Positions 25,322-34,873 of a DNA stretch of 64,000 nt are shown piece after piece (positions within the stretch are counted from its first letter, which is position 1; every line of letters begins with the position of its first letter). The translations under genes and the position numbers were made by a program. Under the pieces are notes generated by a model. That model was not told the DNA's origin. It saw only the letters and a list, made by a program, of their open reading frames with translations, and ran no database searches. Source of the DNA: Rhodoplanes sp963712435 (lineage in GTDB: Bacteria > Pseudomonadota > Alphaproteobacteria > Rhizobiales > Xanthobacteraceae); assembly GCA_963712435.1 (NCBI GenBank), contig CAVQIB010000001.1, positions 186,001 to 250,000 on the forward strand, written 5' to 3'.

Positions 25322-25397
25322 TGGCGCTCCCTAGGGGACTCGAACCCCTGTTTTCGCCGTGAGAGGGCGACGTCCTGGGCCGCTAGACGAAGGGAGC
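25322..25397 (-). tRNA. tRNA-Glu, anticodon CTC
   Basis: Read on the minus strand from GCTCCCTTCGTC, it folds into a full cloverleaf: acceptor stem GCTCCCT/AGGGAGC, D-arm GTC..GAC, anticodon stem TCGCC/GGCGA around loop CTCTCAC (anticodon CTC), T-stem AGGGG/CCCCT with loop TTCGAGT, discriminator G, and an encoded CCA at 25322-25324. Length is 76 including CCA. It reads codon GAG. Confidence 0.95.
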
Positions 25398-25454
25398 AGA
25401 CGCTTTGAGATAGCCCTGATCGCCGACCCGCGCAAGCCGGGCCGACCGGGACGT

Positions 25455-25895
25455 TCACTCGCCGTCGTCGTGGCTGCCAGCAAAGGCCGAGAAGCCGGCG
25501 AGATGCGCCGCATACCAGGCCGCGGTGACGGCGGGCGGGAATATCTGCCCGCGCGAGAGCTGCCACAGCGCCACCAGGCCGAGGCCTACCATGACGGCGA
25601 ACTGCGGATCGATCGGCAGTCCCGGCCACTCGGCCTCTTCTTCTGCGGTCTCCACCAGCGCGAATAGGCCGGCCTGCTCCGCCGCCTCACCGATGCGGGC
25701 GATCGGCGGACCATGCGCAAGCACAATGCTGCCCGTGAGCGGGCGCACGTCGACATGATGGACCCCCGGCAGGGCCGACAAGCCGGTCGCGACCGCGGCA
25801 AAAAATACCTTGTCGCCCCGCCGCTCGACAATGCGCAGCCGCGCCCGGCCGGGCATGGCGTGCACGAGCTCGGCCACGGGGAGATCGTCAAGCAT
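25455..25895 (-). CDS. HMA2-domain membrane-associated protein
   Basis: A 146-residue protein with an N-terminal ferredoxin-like fold resembling the heavy-metal-associated family (HMA2): HAMPGRARLRIVERRGDKVF and LSALPGVHHVDVRPLTGSIV. It lacks the CxxC metal motif. One or two hydrophobic segments follow (FAVMVGLGLVALWQL and VTAAWYAAHLAGFSAFAG). It overlaps the DUF5132 gene by 8 bases, so they form a two-gene unit. Similar pairs occur near P-type ATPases and membrane vesicle proteins; here no ATPase is adjacent, so the role is unknown. Confidence 0.65.
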   Translation of the reverse strand: MLDDLPVAELVHAMPGRARLRIVERRGDKVFFAAVATGLSALPGVHHVDVRPLTGSIVLAHGPPIARIGEAAEQAGLFALVETAEEEAEWPGLPIDPQFAVMVGLGLVALWQLSRGQIFPPAVTAAWYAAHLAGFSAFAGSHDDGE

Positions 25896-26268
25896 CGTCC
25901 GAGCGCACCGCGGCAGAGCGCTTCACCGCCGCGCGCCGCCGCGCCGGCTGCGGCGCGGCCGATGCGCGCGCCGCGGAAACGCCGCCCCCGTTCGGCGTCG
26001 CGGCCGCCTTTTCCTGCGCGGCGGCGAGCGCCGCCGCCAGGATTTCCGACGTGATCTCCGATTTCGCCTCGGCAAAGAGGTCCTCGATCGCTTCGGCGAT
26101 CTCGGCGCCGCGCACCTGCGCGGCATACATGGTCAACAACGCCGTCTTCAGCGCCGACTTGGCGACCGGGCGGCCGCTCTTGACGAATTGCGGGCCGAAC
26201 AGGGCGACCGCAAGCCCGCCGACGACCGCGCCGAGCGCGCCGGCCGCAATGCCTGAAAGCGGCGACAT
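25888..26268 (-). CDS. DUF5132-type small membrane protein
   Basis: A 126-residue protein: an N-terminal glycine-rich membrane helix (GIAAGALGAVVGGLAVALFG), an amphipathic middle (AQVRGAEIAEAIEDLFAEAK) and a basic Ala/Arg-rich tail. This layout fits the DUF5132 family, which accompanies HMA2-type genes. It is the first gene of the pair with 25455-25895. Function unknown; a role in membrane organisation or metal handling is only a guess. Confidence 0.55.
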   Translation of the reverse strand: MSPLSGIAAGALGAVVGGLAVALFGPQFVKSGRPVAKSALKTALLTMYAAQVRGAEIAEAIEDLFAEAKSEITSEILAAALAAAQEKAAATPNGGGVSAARASAAPQPARRRAAVKRSAAVRSDDA

Positions 26269-26427
26269 GTGCTGACGACTCCTCTTCGCTCACCCCGGCC
26301 GGACGACGCGATGTAGCCGAGTGCGCTTACATGCAAACCTCGCGCGGCCGGAGCATACGATAACTGCTCGTCTTGCCAAGCCGTCAGGAGCCTCGACGGA
26401 CTGATCTGCGACCCACCCGGCCGGGAC

Positions 26428-26454
26428 CGTCAAGCAACCGTCACGCATCCTTCA
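26428..26454 (+). promoter_or_regulatory. Pho box (three 11-base repeats) upstream of the phytase-like gene
   Basis: CGTCA at 26428-26432, CGTCA at 26439-26443 and CTTCA at 26450-26454 are spaced exactly 11 bases apart, the arrangement recognised by PhoB. The site lies about 60-80 bases before the start of the phytase-like esterase. Spacing is seen directly; PhoB control is inferred. Confidence 0.65.
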
Positions 26455-26511
26455 CGGTCGGGACATGTCGGGGGAGGACATAGCGGCGCAAGCATCCTGC
26501 GGGAGGATCTC

Positions 26512-27858
26512 ATGCGCCTCGAAAAACTTGCCGTCCTTGCCCTGCTCGCCTGCGCCGGCCCTGCCGTTGCGAACGAGCCGTTCCCCGCAACCCTCGCGGG
26601 ACATATCGTCATTCCGGCGGAAACCTTCATCGATGCGCCAGCCGACGCGCCCGCCGACCTGAAGACCTCCGGCAAGTTCGCCGCCGGCCGCCGCGCCGAG
26701 GCCACAGGCTCGATCGAGGGCAAGTCGTTCGATCGCCCCACCGGCGTGAGATATCCATTCCGCGGCCAGCCCATCCAGGGCCATTCCGGCATCAAGACGA
26801 TGGCCGACGGCAGCTTCTGGGTGATCACCGACAACGGCTTCGGCACGAAAGCCAACTCGCCCGACTCCATGCTCTATCTCAACCAATATCGCTTCGACTG
26901 GGACAAGGGCGCAGCCGAGCGGCTCGCCACCATCTTCCTGCACGACCCGGACCGGAAGGTCCCGTTCCGCATCGCCAATGAAGCGACGGACAAGCGCTAT
27001 CTCACCGGCGCGGATTTCGACATCGAGAGCTTCCAGCCGATCGGCGAGAAGATCTGGATCGCCGACGAGTTCGGTCCGTATCTGCTGCGCGTCGATCGCA
27101 ACGGAAAAATCGAGGCGGTGTTCGAGACCATGGTCGACGGCAAGGCGGCGCGCTCGCCCGACCATTATGCGGTGACGTCGCCCGCGACGCCTGTCGCGAC
27201 CGCCGCGTTCAATGTGCGCCGCTCCAAGGGCTACGAGGGCATGGCCGCCTCGCCCGACGGCAAGTTCCTCTATGCGATGCTCGAAGGGCCGATGTGGGAC
27301 GCCGAGAAGAAGGACTGGGAGAAGACCGCGGACGGCAAGGAGTATCTGCGCATCCTCGAATTCGATGTCGCCGGCGAGACATGGACCGGCCGGCAGTGGC
27401 GATACGTGCTCGAAGACAAGGATCTGGCGATCGGCGACTTCAACATGATCGGCTCGACCACCGGCCTCGTGATCGAGCGCGACAATGGCGAGGGAACCGC
27501 CGACAAGGCCTGCCCGGCGGGCGAGAAGCGGGCGGACTGCTTCCATAACCCGGCCAAGTTCAAGCGCATCTACAAGATCGAGATGACGGACGCGAACGCC
27601 GATGGGCCGGTCCGCAAGATCGGCTATATCGATCTCATGAAGATCGCCGATCCGAACACGAAGGCGCGCAAGCCGCTGGTCGAGGGAGCGCTCGCCTTCC
27701 CGTTCTGGACCATCGAGAATGTCGACGTGATCGATCCCCAGCATATCGTCGTCGGCAACGACAACAATCTGCCGTTCTCATCAAGCCGCGAGCCGAACAC
27801 GGCCGACGACAACGAGTTCGTGCTGCTGCGGGTCGAGGAATTCCTGAAGGCGCGCTGA
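26512..27858 (+). CDS. Exported phytase-like esterase (esterase-like activity of phytase family)
   Basis: A 448-residue secreted protein with signal sequence KLAVLALLACAGPAVANEPF. The mature protein is a predicted beta-propeller of the phytase-like family, with the segments QGHSGIKTMADGSFWVITDN, WIADEFGPYLLRVDRNGK, GYEGMAASPDGKFLYAMLEG and EGALAFPFWTIENVDVIDPQ. It probably cleaves phosphate esters outside the cytoplasm. ATG 26512 follows a GGGAGG ribosome site. The triple Pho-type repeat upstream suggests induction by phosphate starvation, consistent with the pstB remnant that follows. Confidence 0.85.
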   Translation: MRLEKLAVLALLACAGPAVANEPFPATLAGHIVIPAETFIDAPADAPADLKTSGKFAAGRRAEATGSIEGKSFDRPTGVRYPFRGQPIQGHSGIKTMADGSFWVITDNGFGTKANSPDSMLYLNQYRFDWDKGAAERLATIFLHDPDRKVPFRIANEATDKRYLTGADFDIESFQPIGEKIWIADEFGPYLLRVDRNGKIEAVFETMVDGKAARSPDHYAVTSPATPVATAAFNVRRSKGYEGMAASPDGKFLYAMLEGPMWDAEKKDWEKTADGKEYLRILEFDVAGETWTGRQWRYVLEDKDLAIGDFNMIGSTTGLVIERDNGEGTADKACPAGEKRADCFHNPAKFKRIYKIEMTDANADGPVRKIGYIDLMKIADPNTKARKPLVEGALAFPFWTIENVDVIDPQHIVVGNDNNLPFSSSREPNTADDNEFVLLRVEEFLKAR

Positions 27859-27998
27859 AGGAGAAAAGCGCGTCGATGCGGCCCGATTGCCCTGCGCCTT
27901 GCGACGCCCGCGGGCGACAGCTGTCGCAGCGGTTCCGCAGCCGGGGAGCGGGCGCGAAGCCGACCGCTTTTCCCGCTTTTCCCGCTGCAGCGCCGACG

Positions 27999-28016
27999 CT
28001 GTCATGAATATTTCAT
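27999..28016 (+). promoter_or_regulatory. Pho box upstream of pstB
   Basis: CTGTCAT (27999-28005), the consensus PhoB half-site, is followed 11 bases later by ATTTCAT (28010-28016). It lies in an AT-rich patch about 85 bases before the pstB start. Strong match to the alphaproteobacterial Pho box. Confidence 0.7.
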
Positions 28017-28099
28017 AACAAAACATCGAACTATAACCATGCTTTCGAACTTGATCTGGCGAAACAGTTCCCTCCTCAGATCATATCGAGATCATTTCG

Positions 28100-28921
28100 G
28101 TGTTGGACTTTACGCGCGACAGCAATATCCATCTCGGCCCGAACCCGAACCACAGCGGCGGCCATCCGATCGAGATCGCGATTAAAGACGTGAGCTTCTG
28201 GTACGGCGCCAAGCAGGCGCTCAGGCACGTCTCGCTCGATATTTTCCTCAAAGAGGTGATCGCCTTTATCGGTCCGTCCGGCTGCGGCAAGAGCACGCTG
28301 CTCCGCTGTCTCAACCGCACCAACGAAATCATTGCGCATTCCAGGATGGAAGGATGCATCCGGATGGACGGCGCCGACATCTACGCCGACGATGTCGACC
28401 CGCCGCTGCTGCGGGGCCGGTTCGGCTGGATTGCGCAGAAACCTAACCCGTTCCCATGGTCGATCCGCACGAATATTGTTTACGGCGCGCGGATTTAAGG
28501 CATCGTTTCAACCCGCACGGAGGCCGACGAACTCGTGGAGCATTCGCTGCGTGCGGTCGGAATGTGGAACGAGGTGAAGGACCGGCTGGGCGAGCCGGGA
28601 ACCGATCTGTCGGGGGGTCAACAGCAGCGGCTCTGCATAGCCCGCGCGATCGCAACCGATCCCGAAGTGCTCCTGATGGACGAGCCGTGCTCGGCGCTAG
28701 ACCCGATCGCCACCGCTCTTATCGAAGAGCTCATCGACGAACTGAGCAATCGGTTCACGATCGTTATCGTCACGCATAATCTGCAACAGGCGGCCCGCGT
28801 CGCCCAGCGCACCGCGTTTTTCCATCTCGGCGAAGTATTGGAGGTCGGCGACACGGAACAGGTTTTCATCCGGCCGCAGAGCACGCAGTGTCTGAACTAC
28901 GTCACTGGCCGGTACGGCTGA
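28100..28921 (+). pseudogene. pstB: Phosphate ABC transporter ATPase PstB interrupted by an in-frame stop
   Basis: The full PstB sequence is present in one frame: Walker A GPSGCGKST, Q-loop WIAQKPNPFPWSI, signature LSGGQQQRLCIARA, Walker B LLMDEPCSALDP and the C-terminus YVTGRYG. Codon 133 (28496-28498) is TAA, in GARI-stop-GIVSTRTEAD; there is no frameshift on either side. Without the stop it would be 273 residues, normal for PstB. The start is GTG 28100 or TTG 28103. None of pstS, pstC, pstA or phoU is adjacent. A good Pho box precedes it. Either a genuine nonsense mutation in an orphan copy or a consensus error. Confidence 0.85.
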
Positions 28922-28973
28922 GCGAAGCGAACCCGGCGACGCGGAGCGGAGCATTATCCGGCGAGCGATCGGG

Positions 28974-29441
28974 CTACCAGCTCCCAAACGGGCGCTTCGC
29001 GAGATCGGCGTTGTAGAAACGCCGATCATGCGTGATCTCCTCGCCCACCCAAGACGGCCGGAAGAACGCCTGATCCCGGTTGGCGAGTTCAACCTCGGCG
29101 ATCACGAGGCCGGCGTTTTCGCCGGCGAAGACGTCGATCTCCCACACCACGTCATCGATCGGAACGTCGTGCCGCGTCTTTTCGATGACCGCGCCGTCGC
29201 GCAGCCCGAGCAGCTCCTCGGCATCGGCGACGGGAATGTCGTACTCGTACTCGTGGCGCATGACAGCGGGTTGCGAGGTCTTGATCGTCAGGGTCGCCCT
29301 GTCCTCGCCATCGATGCGGATACGGATCCCGACGCGGCCGTTCTTGGTCAGATAGGCTTGGCGGATGCGGCGCTTGCGCGACACCGAGGACACCCAGGCG
29401 CCATCCAAGACGCGGAACTTCCGTTCGATTTCGATCGCCAT
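28974..29441 (-). CDS. CYTH-domain phosphohydrolase
   Basis: A 155-residue CYTH-fold protein beginning MAIEIERKFRV with the diagnostic ExExK motif (EIERK), followed by paired basic and acidic strands (GVGIRIRIDGEDRATLTIKT in outline, EYEYDIPVADAEEL, WEIDVFAGENAGLVIAEVEL). The family includes inorganic triphosphatases, thiamine triphosphatases and class IV adenylate cyclases; in bacteria tripolyphosphatase activity is the commonest. I chose ATG 29441 so that the protein starts at the motif. It lies convergent with pstB in the phosphate-linked island, which would suit a polyphosphate role. Confidence 0.82.
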   Translation of the reverse strand: MAIEIERKFRVLDGAWVSSVSRKRRIRQAYLTKNGRVGIRIRIDGEDRATLTIKTSQPAVMRHEYEYDIPVADAEELLGLRDGAVIEKTRHDVPIDDVVWEIDVFAGENAGLVIAEVELANRDQAFFRPSWVGEEITHDRRFYNADLAKRPFGSW

Positions 29442-29610
29442 TGCTGCGCTCACGCATGGGTGTGCAGATATATAGAATATTACTATTCTATACGCGCAAG
29501 CTTATCGGCGACAGTCTCTTTGCCGACGATTTTTTGCAGAGCTGTTCCGCTCAAGGATCATACGCGGCATACGGAACGTTCTCGGAACGCCAGCCGAAGC
29601 AGCCCGAACG

Positions 29611-30966
29611 TCAGGTCGCCGGGATGCGAATGCGCGGCGACGCCGCCGTCTGCGGCTGCTCGATAGCGGTTCCAACGCTGAGATAGACGAAGCCGTGCCG
29701 CACCAAATCCTCGGCGCGATAGATCTTGCGGAGATCGACCACAACCGGCGTCGTCATCAGGCGCCGGAGGCGGCCGAAATCGAGCGCTCGGAACTGCTCC
29801 CACTCGGTCACGATGACCAGAGCGTCGGCGCCTTCCGCGCATTCATAGGGACCTTCGGCGTAATCGACGTCTTCCAGCACCTTCCTCGCCTGCTCCATGC
29901 CGGCGGGATCATAGGCGCGCACCGTCGCCCCCATATCCTGGAGCGCGGTGATCACCGCGATCGAGGGCGCTTCGCGCATGTCGTCGGTGTTCGGCTTGAA
30001 CGTCAGCCCGAGCACGGCGATCGACTTGCCGCGCACCGAGCCGCCGAGCGCGGCCGCGACTTTGCGCGCCATTGCCCGCTTGCGCACATCGTTGACGGCG
30101 ACCACCGTCTCGACGATGCGCAAGGGGGAATCGCAATCCTGCGCGGTCTTGATGATTGCGAGCGCGTCCTTGGGGAAGCACGAGCCGCCAAAGCCCGGTC
30201 CGGGATGCAGGAACTTCGTCCCGATGCGGTTGTCGAGGCCGATGCCGCGCGCCACGTCCTTCACATCGGCGCCGACCTTTTCGCACAGATCCGCGATCTC
30301 GTTGATGAAGGTGATCTTGGTGGCGAGGAAAGCGTTGGCGGCGTATTTGATCAGTTCGGCGGCGCGCCGGCTGGTGTACAGGATCGGCGCCGCGTTGAGG
30401 TAGAGCGGGCGGTAAAGCTCGGCCATGACCTCGCGCGCACGCGCATCGTCGCTGCCGATGACGATCCGGTCGGGGTGCTTGAAATCCTGGATCGCCGCCC
30501 CCTCGCGCAAGAATTCGGGGTTTGACACGACGAGGACGTCGGCGTTGGGGCGCATCTGCCGGACGATGCGCTCGACCTCGTCGCCGGTGCCGACCGGCAC
30601 GGTCGATTTCGTGACGACGACGGTAAAACCCGACAGCGCGGGGGCGATCTCGCGCGCCGCCGCGAACACGTAATTGAGGTCGGCATGGCCGTCGCCGCGG
30701 CGCGAGGGCGTGCCGACGGCGATCATCACCACGTCGGCCGCCTGCACGCTGGCCGCGACCTCGGTCGCAAAGCTGAGCCGTCCGCCATCCCTGTTGGAGA
30801 CGACCAGGTCGGCAAGGCCGGGCTCGTAGATCGGGATGTCGCCGCGCCGCAGCGCGTCCACCTTCTCGGCGTCCTTGTCGACGCAGATCACGTCATGCCC
30901 GAAGTCGGCGAAACACGCCCCGGAGACGAGGCCCACATAGCCGGCGCCGATCATTGCGACGCGCAT
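29611..30966 (-). CDS. ugd: UDP-glucose 6-dehydrogenase
   Basis: Oxidises UDP-glucose to UDP-glucuronate for surface polysaccharides (RkpK/Ugd type, 451 residues). The NAD-binding motif GAGYVG is at residues 7-12; VDKDAEKVDALRRGDIPIYE and the catalytic-cysteine motif GGSCFPKD are present; the C-terminal UDP-binding domain carries GLTFKPNTDDMREAPS. No polysaccharide cluster is attached, so it may be a housekeeping copy. Identity is firm. Confidence 0.95.
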   Translation of the reverse strand: MRVAMIGAGYVGLVSGACFADFGHDVICVDKDAEKVDALRRGDIPIYEPGLADLVVSNRDGGRLSFATEVAASVQAADVVMIAVGTPSRRGDGHADLNYVFAAAREIAPALSGFTVVVTKSTVPVGTGDEVERIVRQMRPNADVLVVSNPEFLREGAAIQDFKHPDRIVIGSDDARAREVMAELYRPLYLNAAPILYTSRRAAELIKYAANAFLATKITFINEIADLCEKVGADVKDVARGIGLDNRIGTKFLHPGPGFGGSCFPKDALAIIKTAQDCDSPLRIVETVVAVNDVRKRAMARKVAAALGGSVRGKSIAVLGLTFKPNTDDMREAPSIAVITALQDMGATVRAYDPAGMEQARKVLEDVDYAEGPYECAEGADALVIVTEWEQFRALDFGRLRRLMTTPVVVDLRKIYRAEDLVRHGFVYLSVGTAIEQPQTAASPRIRIPAT

Positions 30967-31390
30967 CGTGTTCTACTCCGCTGGTTCGCGAGGAATGGGC
31001 CCCGACAGGTTCATTATGCGCCGGAGCCGCCCCGCCCGACAACCGGCTGTGTCGGTTTGCGTTTGATGGCATTTCGGCGGGAATGGCGCGCTGTCCCCGT
31101 GCGCGGAACGTCGTCACAGCCGGCCTACAAGTACGATACCGGGATTGCGCGACATGGGTGACCGGTTCGACAGTAAAGCTGTCCAGCCCGCTTTACATTC
31201 AACAAGAATTGACAAACGTACTTAGCCTACAGAAGCTATGAGCAAGACTAGGACTGGGGCTGCCATGGCCAAGGCCGGCGCGCCGCTGGAACACCAGCGC
31301 ACCTTCCGGCTTTGTAAACGAGCAGGCGACCAAGAGCGCGGCCAGCCGTGGCGTTTCACACCTCCAGCCGAAGACAGGGATGACCAAGGC
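30967..31390. other. Intergenic region before the cox operon
   Basis: No convincing gene. A TTGACA hexamer occurs at 31209-31214 in an AT-richer patch, but I do not see a good -10 at standard spacing. A frame open from 31238 runs into coxM, but its first 51 codons do not resemble subunit II. Confidence 0.5.
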
Positions 31391-32226
31391 ATGGGCGTAG
31401 CGCTCGTATTGATTCTTGTCGCGGTCGGCTCGGTGCTGTTTCACATCTTCAGCCCGTGGTGGTGGACGCCGATCGCCTCGAACTGGCGCTACATCGACGA
31501 CACGATCATCATTACCTTCTGGATCACCGGCATCGTTTTCACCGCCGTCGTCGTGTTCATGGGCTATTGCGTCTACCGCTTCCGCCACCGCGAGGGCGGA
31601 CAGGCCGCACTACGATCCGGAAAACAAGCAGCTGGAGTGGTGGCTCACCATCGGGACAGCGCTCGGCGTCGCCGCCATGCTGGCGCCCGGCCTCTGTCGT
31701 CTGGCACCAGTTCGTCACCGTGCCGAAGGACGCGACCGAGATCGAGGTCATCGGCCAGCAATGGCAGTGGAGCTACCGCCTGCCCGGCAAGGACGGCAAG
31801 CTGGGCACGTCGGACGTCCGAACATCAGCACGGACAATCCGCTGGGGTTGGATCCGAACGACGCCGCCAGGCCAGGACGACGTCGTCATCGAGAGCGACG
31901 ACTTGCATCTGCCGGTCGGCAAGCCGGTCAAGGTCTTGCTCCGCTCGATCGACGTCCTGCATGATTTCTACGTGCCCGAGTTCCGCGCCAAGATGGACAT
32001 GATCCCGGCGTCGGTGACCTATTACTGGTTCACGCCGACCCGGACCGGCACATTCGAGGTCCTGTGCGCCGAACTGTGCGGCGTCGCGCACTCGCAGATG
32101 CGCGGCAAGGTCATCGTCGACGCAGAAGAGCGACTATCAGGCCTGGCTGGAGAAGCAGAAGACATTCGCGCAGATCGTCGGCGCGAGCGAGGACAGCGGC
32201 GACGACGGACACGGCCCGGCCGCTAA
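31391..32226 (+). pseudogene. coxM: Cytochrome c oxidase subunit II (CoxM-type), frameshifted by several indels
   Basis: The copper A subunit of an aa3-type terminal oxidase. Reading through frames gives two membrane helices (VALVLILVAVGSVLFHIFSP; FWITGIVFTAVVVFMGYCVY), the segment HYDPENKQLEWWLTIGTALG, GQQWQWSYRLPG and the CuA site CAELCGVAHSQMRG. Single-base insertions near 31606, 31695, 31869 and 32128 and a deletion near 31821 break it; residues between them are intact and no in-frame stops intervene. The C-terminal end is uncertain; TAA at 32224-32226 is the likely stop after one more shift. The N-terminus resembles Bradyrhizobium CoxM. Likely a real gene in a low-quality stretch. Confidence 0.8.
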
Positions 32227-32326
32227 GCAAGACAGGCCGGCTTGCGACGCTGGGTGGTGCGCGCGGCGAAGACTTCGCCGTGCGCAGCCCGTCGTCGGAA
32301 GCATGACGACCGAGGAGGAACATTCG

Positions 32327-34122
32327 ATGGCCGATGTCGCCCTTGGCAAAGTCAGGACTATGTCCCGCCGCCTGCCGAAGTGCCGGAGGTCGAGCTTTAT
32401 CACCCGCACAGCTGGTGGACGCACTACGTCTTTTCGCAGGACGCCAAGGTCATCGCCATCCAGTATTCGCTGACGGCGATCGCCATCGGCCTGGTGGCGC
32501 TGGTGCTGTCCTGGCTGATGCGGCTGCAGCTCGGATTTCCCGGCATCGTTCTCCTTCATCGATGCCAACCAGTATCTCCAGTTCATCACCATGCACGGCA
32601 TGATCATGGTGATCTACCTGCTCACCGCGCTTGTTCCTGGGCGGCTTCGGCAACTACCTGATCCCGCTGATGGTCGGCGCGCGGGACATGGTGTTCCCCT
32701 ATGTCAACATGCTGAGCTACTGGATCTATCTGCTCGCGGTGCTCGTGCTGGTGGCGAGCTTCTTCGTGCCCGGCGGCCCGACCGGCGCCGGCTGGACGCT
32801 GTATCCCGCCGCAGGCGATTCTCTCCGGCACGCCCGGGAGAGAACGGGGCATCATTCTGATGCTCGCCTCGCTGATCCTGTTCATCATCGGCTTCACCAT
32901 GGGCGGGCTGAACTACGTGGTGACCGTGCTGCAGGCGCGCACGCGCGGCATGACGCTGATGCGGATGCCGTTGACGGTCTGGGGCATCTTCACGGCCACC
33001 GTGCTGGCGCTGCTCGCCTTCCCGGCGCTGTTCGTCGGCGCGGTGATGATGCTGTTCGACCGCGTGCTGGGAACCAGCTTCTTCATGCCGTCGCTCGATC
33101 GCGATGGGCGAGCAGATGAAGTACGGCGGCGGCAGCCCGATCCTGTTCCAGCACCTGTTCTGGTTCTTCGGCCATCCCGAGGTCTACATCGTCGCCCTGC
33201 CGGCCTTCGGCATCGTCTCCGACCTGATCAGCGACGCACGCGCGCAAGAACATCTTCGGCTATCGCATGATGGTGTGGGCGATCGTGGGCATCGGCGCGC
33301 TCAGCTTCGTCGTCTGGGCGCACCACATGTATGTGAGCGGCATGCACCCGTATTTCGGGTTCTTCTTCGCCACCACGACGCTGATCATCGCCATCCCGAC
33401 CGCGATCAAGGTCTACAACTGGGTGCTGACCCTGTGGCGCGGCGACATCCATCTCACGCGTGCCGATGCTGTTCGCGCTCGGCTTCATCGTCACCTTCGT
33501 GAATGGCGGGCTCACCGGCCTGTTCCTCGGCAACGTCGTCGTGGACGTGCCGCTGTCGGACACCATGTTCGTCGTCGCGCACTTCCACATGGTGATGGGC
33601 GTGGCGCCGATCATGGTGATCTTCGGCGCGATCTATCACTGGTATCCGAAGATCACCGGGCGGATGCTGAACGACGCGCTGGGCAAGTTCCATTTCTGGG
33701 TCACGTTCCTCGGCGCCTACGCTGATCTTCTTCCCGATGCACTATCTCGGGCTGCTGGGCGTGCCGCGCCGCTATCACGACATCGGCGACGCTGGCCTTC
33801 ATCCCGGCCATCGGCGCATACGCTCAACGCCTTCATCAGCGTCATGGCGCTGATCGTGGGCTTCGCGCAGATCGTGTTCCTGTTCAATCTGTGTCTGGAG
33901 CCTGCGCAGCGGCAAGGACGTCGGGCGGCAATCCATGGCGGGCGACGACGCTGGAGTGGCAGACGCCGGAGACCCCGCCCGGGCACGGCAACTGGGGCAA
34001 GGAGCTCCCGGTCGTCTATCGCTGGGCCTATGACTACAGCGTGCCGGGCGCCGCGGAGGACTTCATCCCGCAGAACCAGCCACCGGCCGACGCCGAGCCG
34101 CTTCAGGGAGCCTGCGCCATGA
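32327..34122 (+). pseudogene. coxN: Cytochrome c oxidase subunit I (CoxN-type), frameshifted by about a dozen indels
   Basis: Heme-copper oxidase catalytic subunit. Starting MADVA after a GAGGAGGAA ribosome site, the pieces read VPEVELYHPHSWWTHYVFSQ, HGMIMVIYLLTAL, FWFFGHPEVYIVALPAFGIV (active-site His-Tyr), VVWAHHMYVSGMHPYFGFFF (CuB histidines) and FVVAHFHMVMGVAPIMV (heme a/a3 histidines). Frame changes occur near 32342, 32546, 32632, 32805, 33097, 33244, 33460, 33720, 33797, 33818, 33892 and 33927, nearly all single-base insertions. All catalytic residues survive, so loss of function through decay is unlikely. The stop TGA overlaps the coxO start. Confidence 0.85.
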
Positions 34123-34861
34123 GCGCCATCCTCCTCTTCATCGCTGTGCATAGCGGCCATCGTCGGCTGGTGGCTGTCGCAGCAGCGGCTGACCGCCAAG
34201 CCGTGGCTGGAAGAAGGCGCGTCGGCGAGTTCCCGGCACGGGCGCAATGACCGTGCCGGCCGCGAAGATCGGACTCGGCGTGTTTCTCGCCGTCGTCGGC
34301 TCGCTGTTCGCGCTGTTCATGTCAGCGCCTACTCCATGCGCATGAACATGGCGGACTGGCGGCCGCTGCCGGTGCCCGGGCTGCTGTGGCTCAACACCGG
34401 CGTGCTGGTCGTGCTCAGCAGCGTCGCGCTGCAATGGGCGCAGCGTGGCCGCGCGCCGCGGACGACATCGAGCGGCGTGCAGACCGGCCTGCTGCGCAGG
34501 CGGGCGCCCTCGCGCTTGCATTCCTCGTCGGGCAGATCGCTGGCGTGGCAGCAGCTCGACGCCGCCGGCTATTTCGTCGCGACCAACCCGGCCAACACCT
34601 TCTTCTACCTGCTCACCGCGGCTGCACGGGCTGCACCTCGTCGGCGGCGTCTGGTCGCCCTGGGCAGGACGACCGCCAAGGTGTGGCGCGGCGCTCGCGA
34701 TCGACGAAGCTGCGCCTGAGCGTCGAGCTCTGCGCCATCTACTGGCACTTCCTGCTGCTGGTCTGGCTGGTCCTGTTCGGCCTGCTGACTGGCTGGGAGC
34801 AGACGCCTCGCTCGCCGATTTCATCGATCGTTGCACGTCGGTGCTCAGAGGCACGAGATAG
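34119..34861 (+). pseudogene. coxO: Cytochrome c oxidase subunit III-like protein (CoxO-type), frameshifted
   Basis: Begins MSAILLFIA at an ATG overlapping the coxN stop, then in shifted frames IAAIVGWWLSQQRLTAKPWL, VPAAKIGLGVFLAVVGSLFA, MRMNMADWRPLPVPGLLWLN, AFLVGQ, WQQLDAAGYFVATNPANTFF, LHGLHLVGG, and CAIYWHFLLLVWLVLFGLL, ending FIDRCTSVLRGTR before TAG 34861. This is the CoxO form of subunit III found in coxMNOP operons. At least six one-base indels interrupt it. Position between coxN and coxP matches the Bradyrhizobium order. Confidence 0.78.
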
Positions 34862-34873
34862 GTCGAGAAGCAG

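Noticed and set aside
31209..31240. Promoter for the cox operon at TTGACA 31209
   Set aside because: No acceptable -10 hexamer at 16-18 bases spacing.
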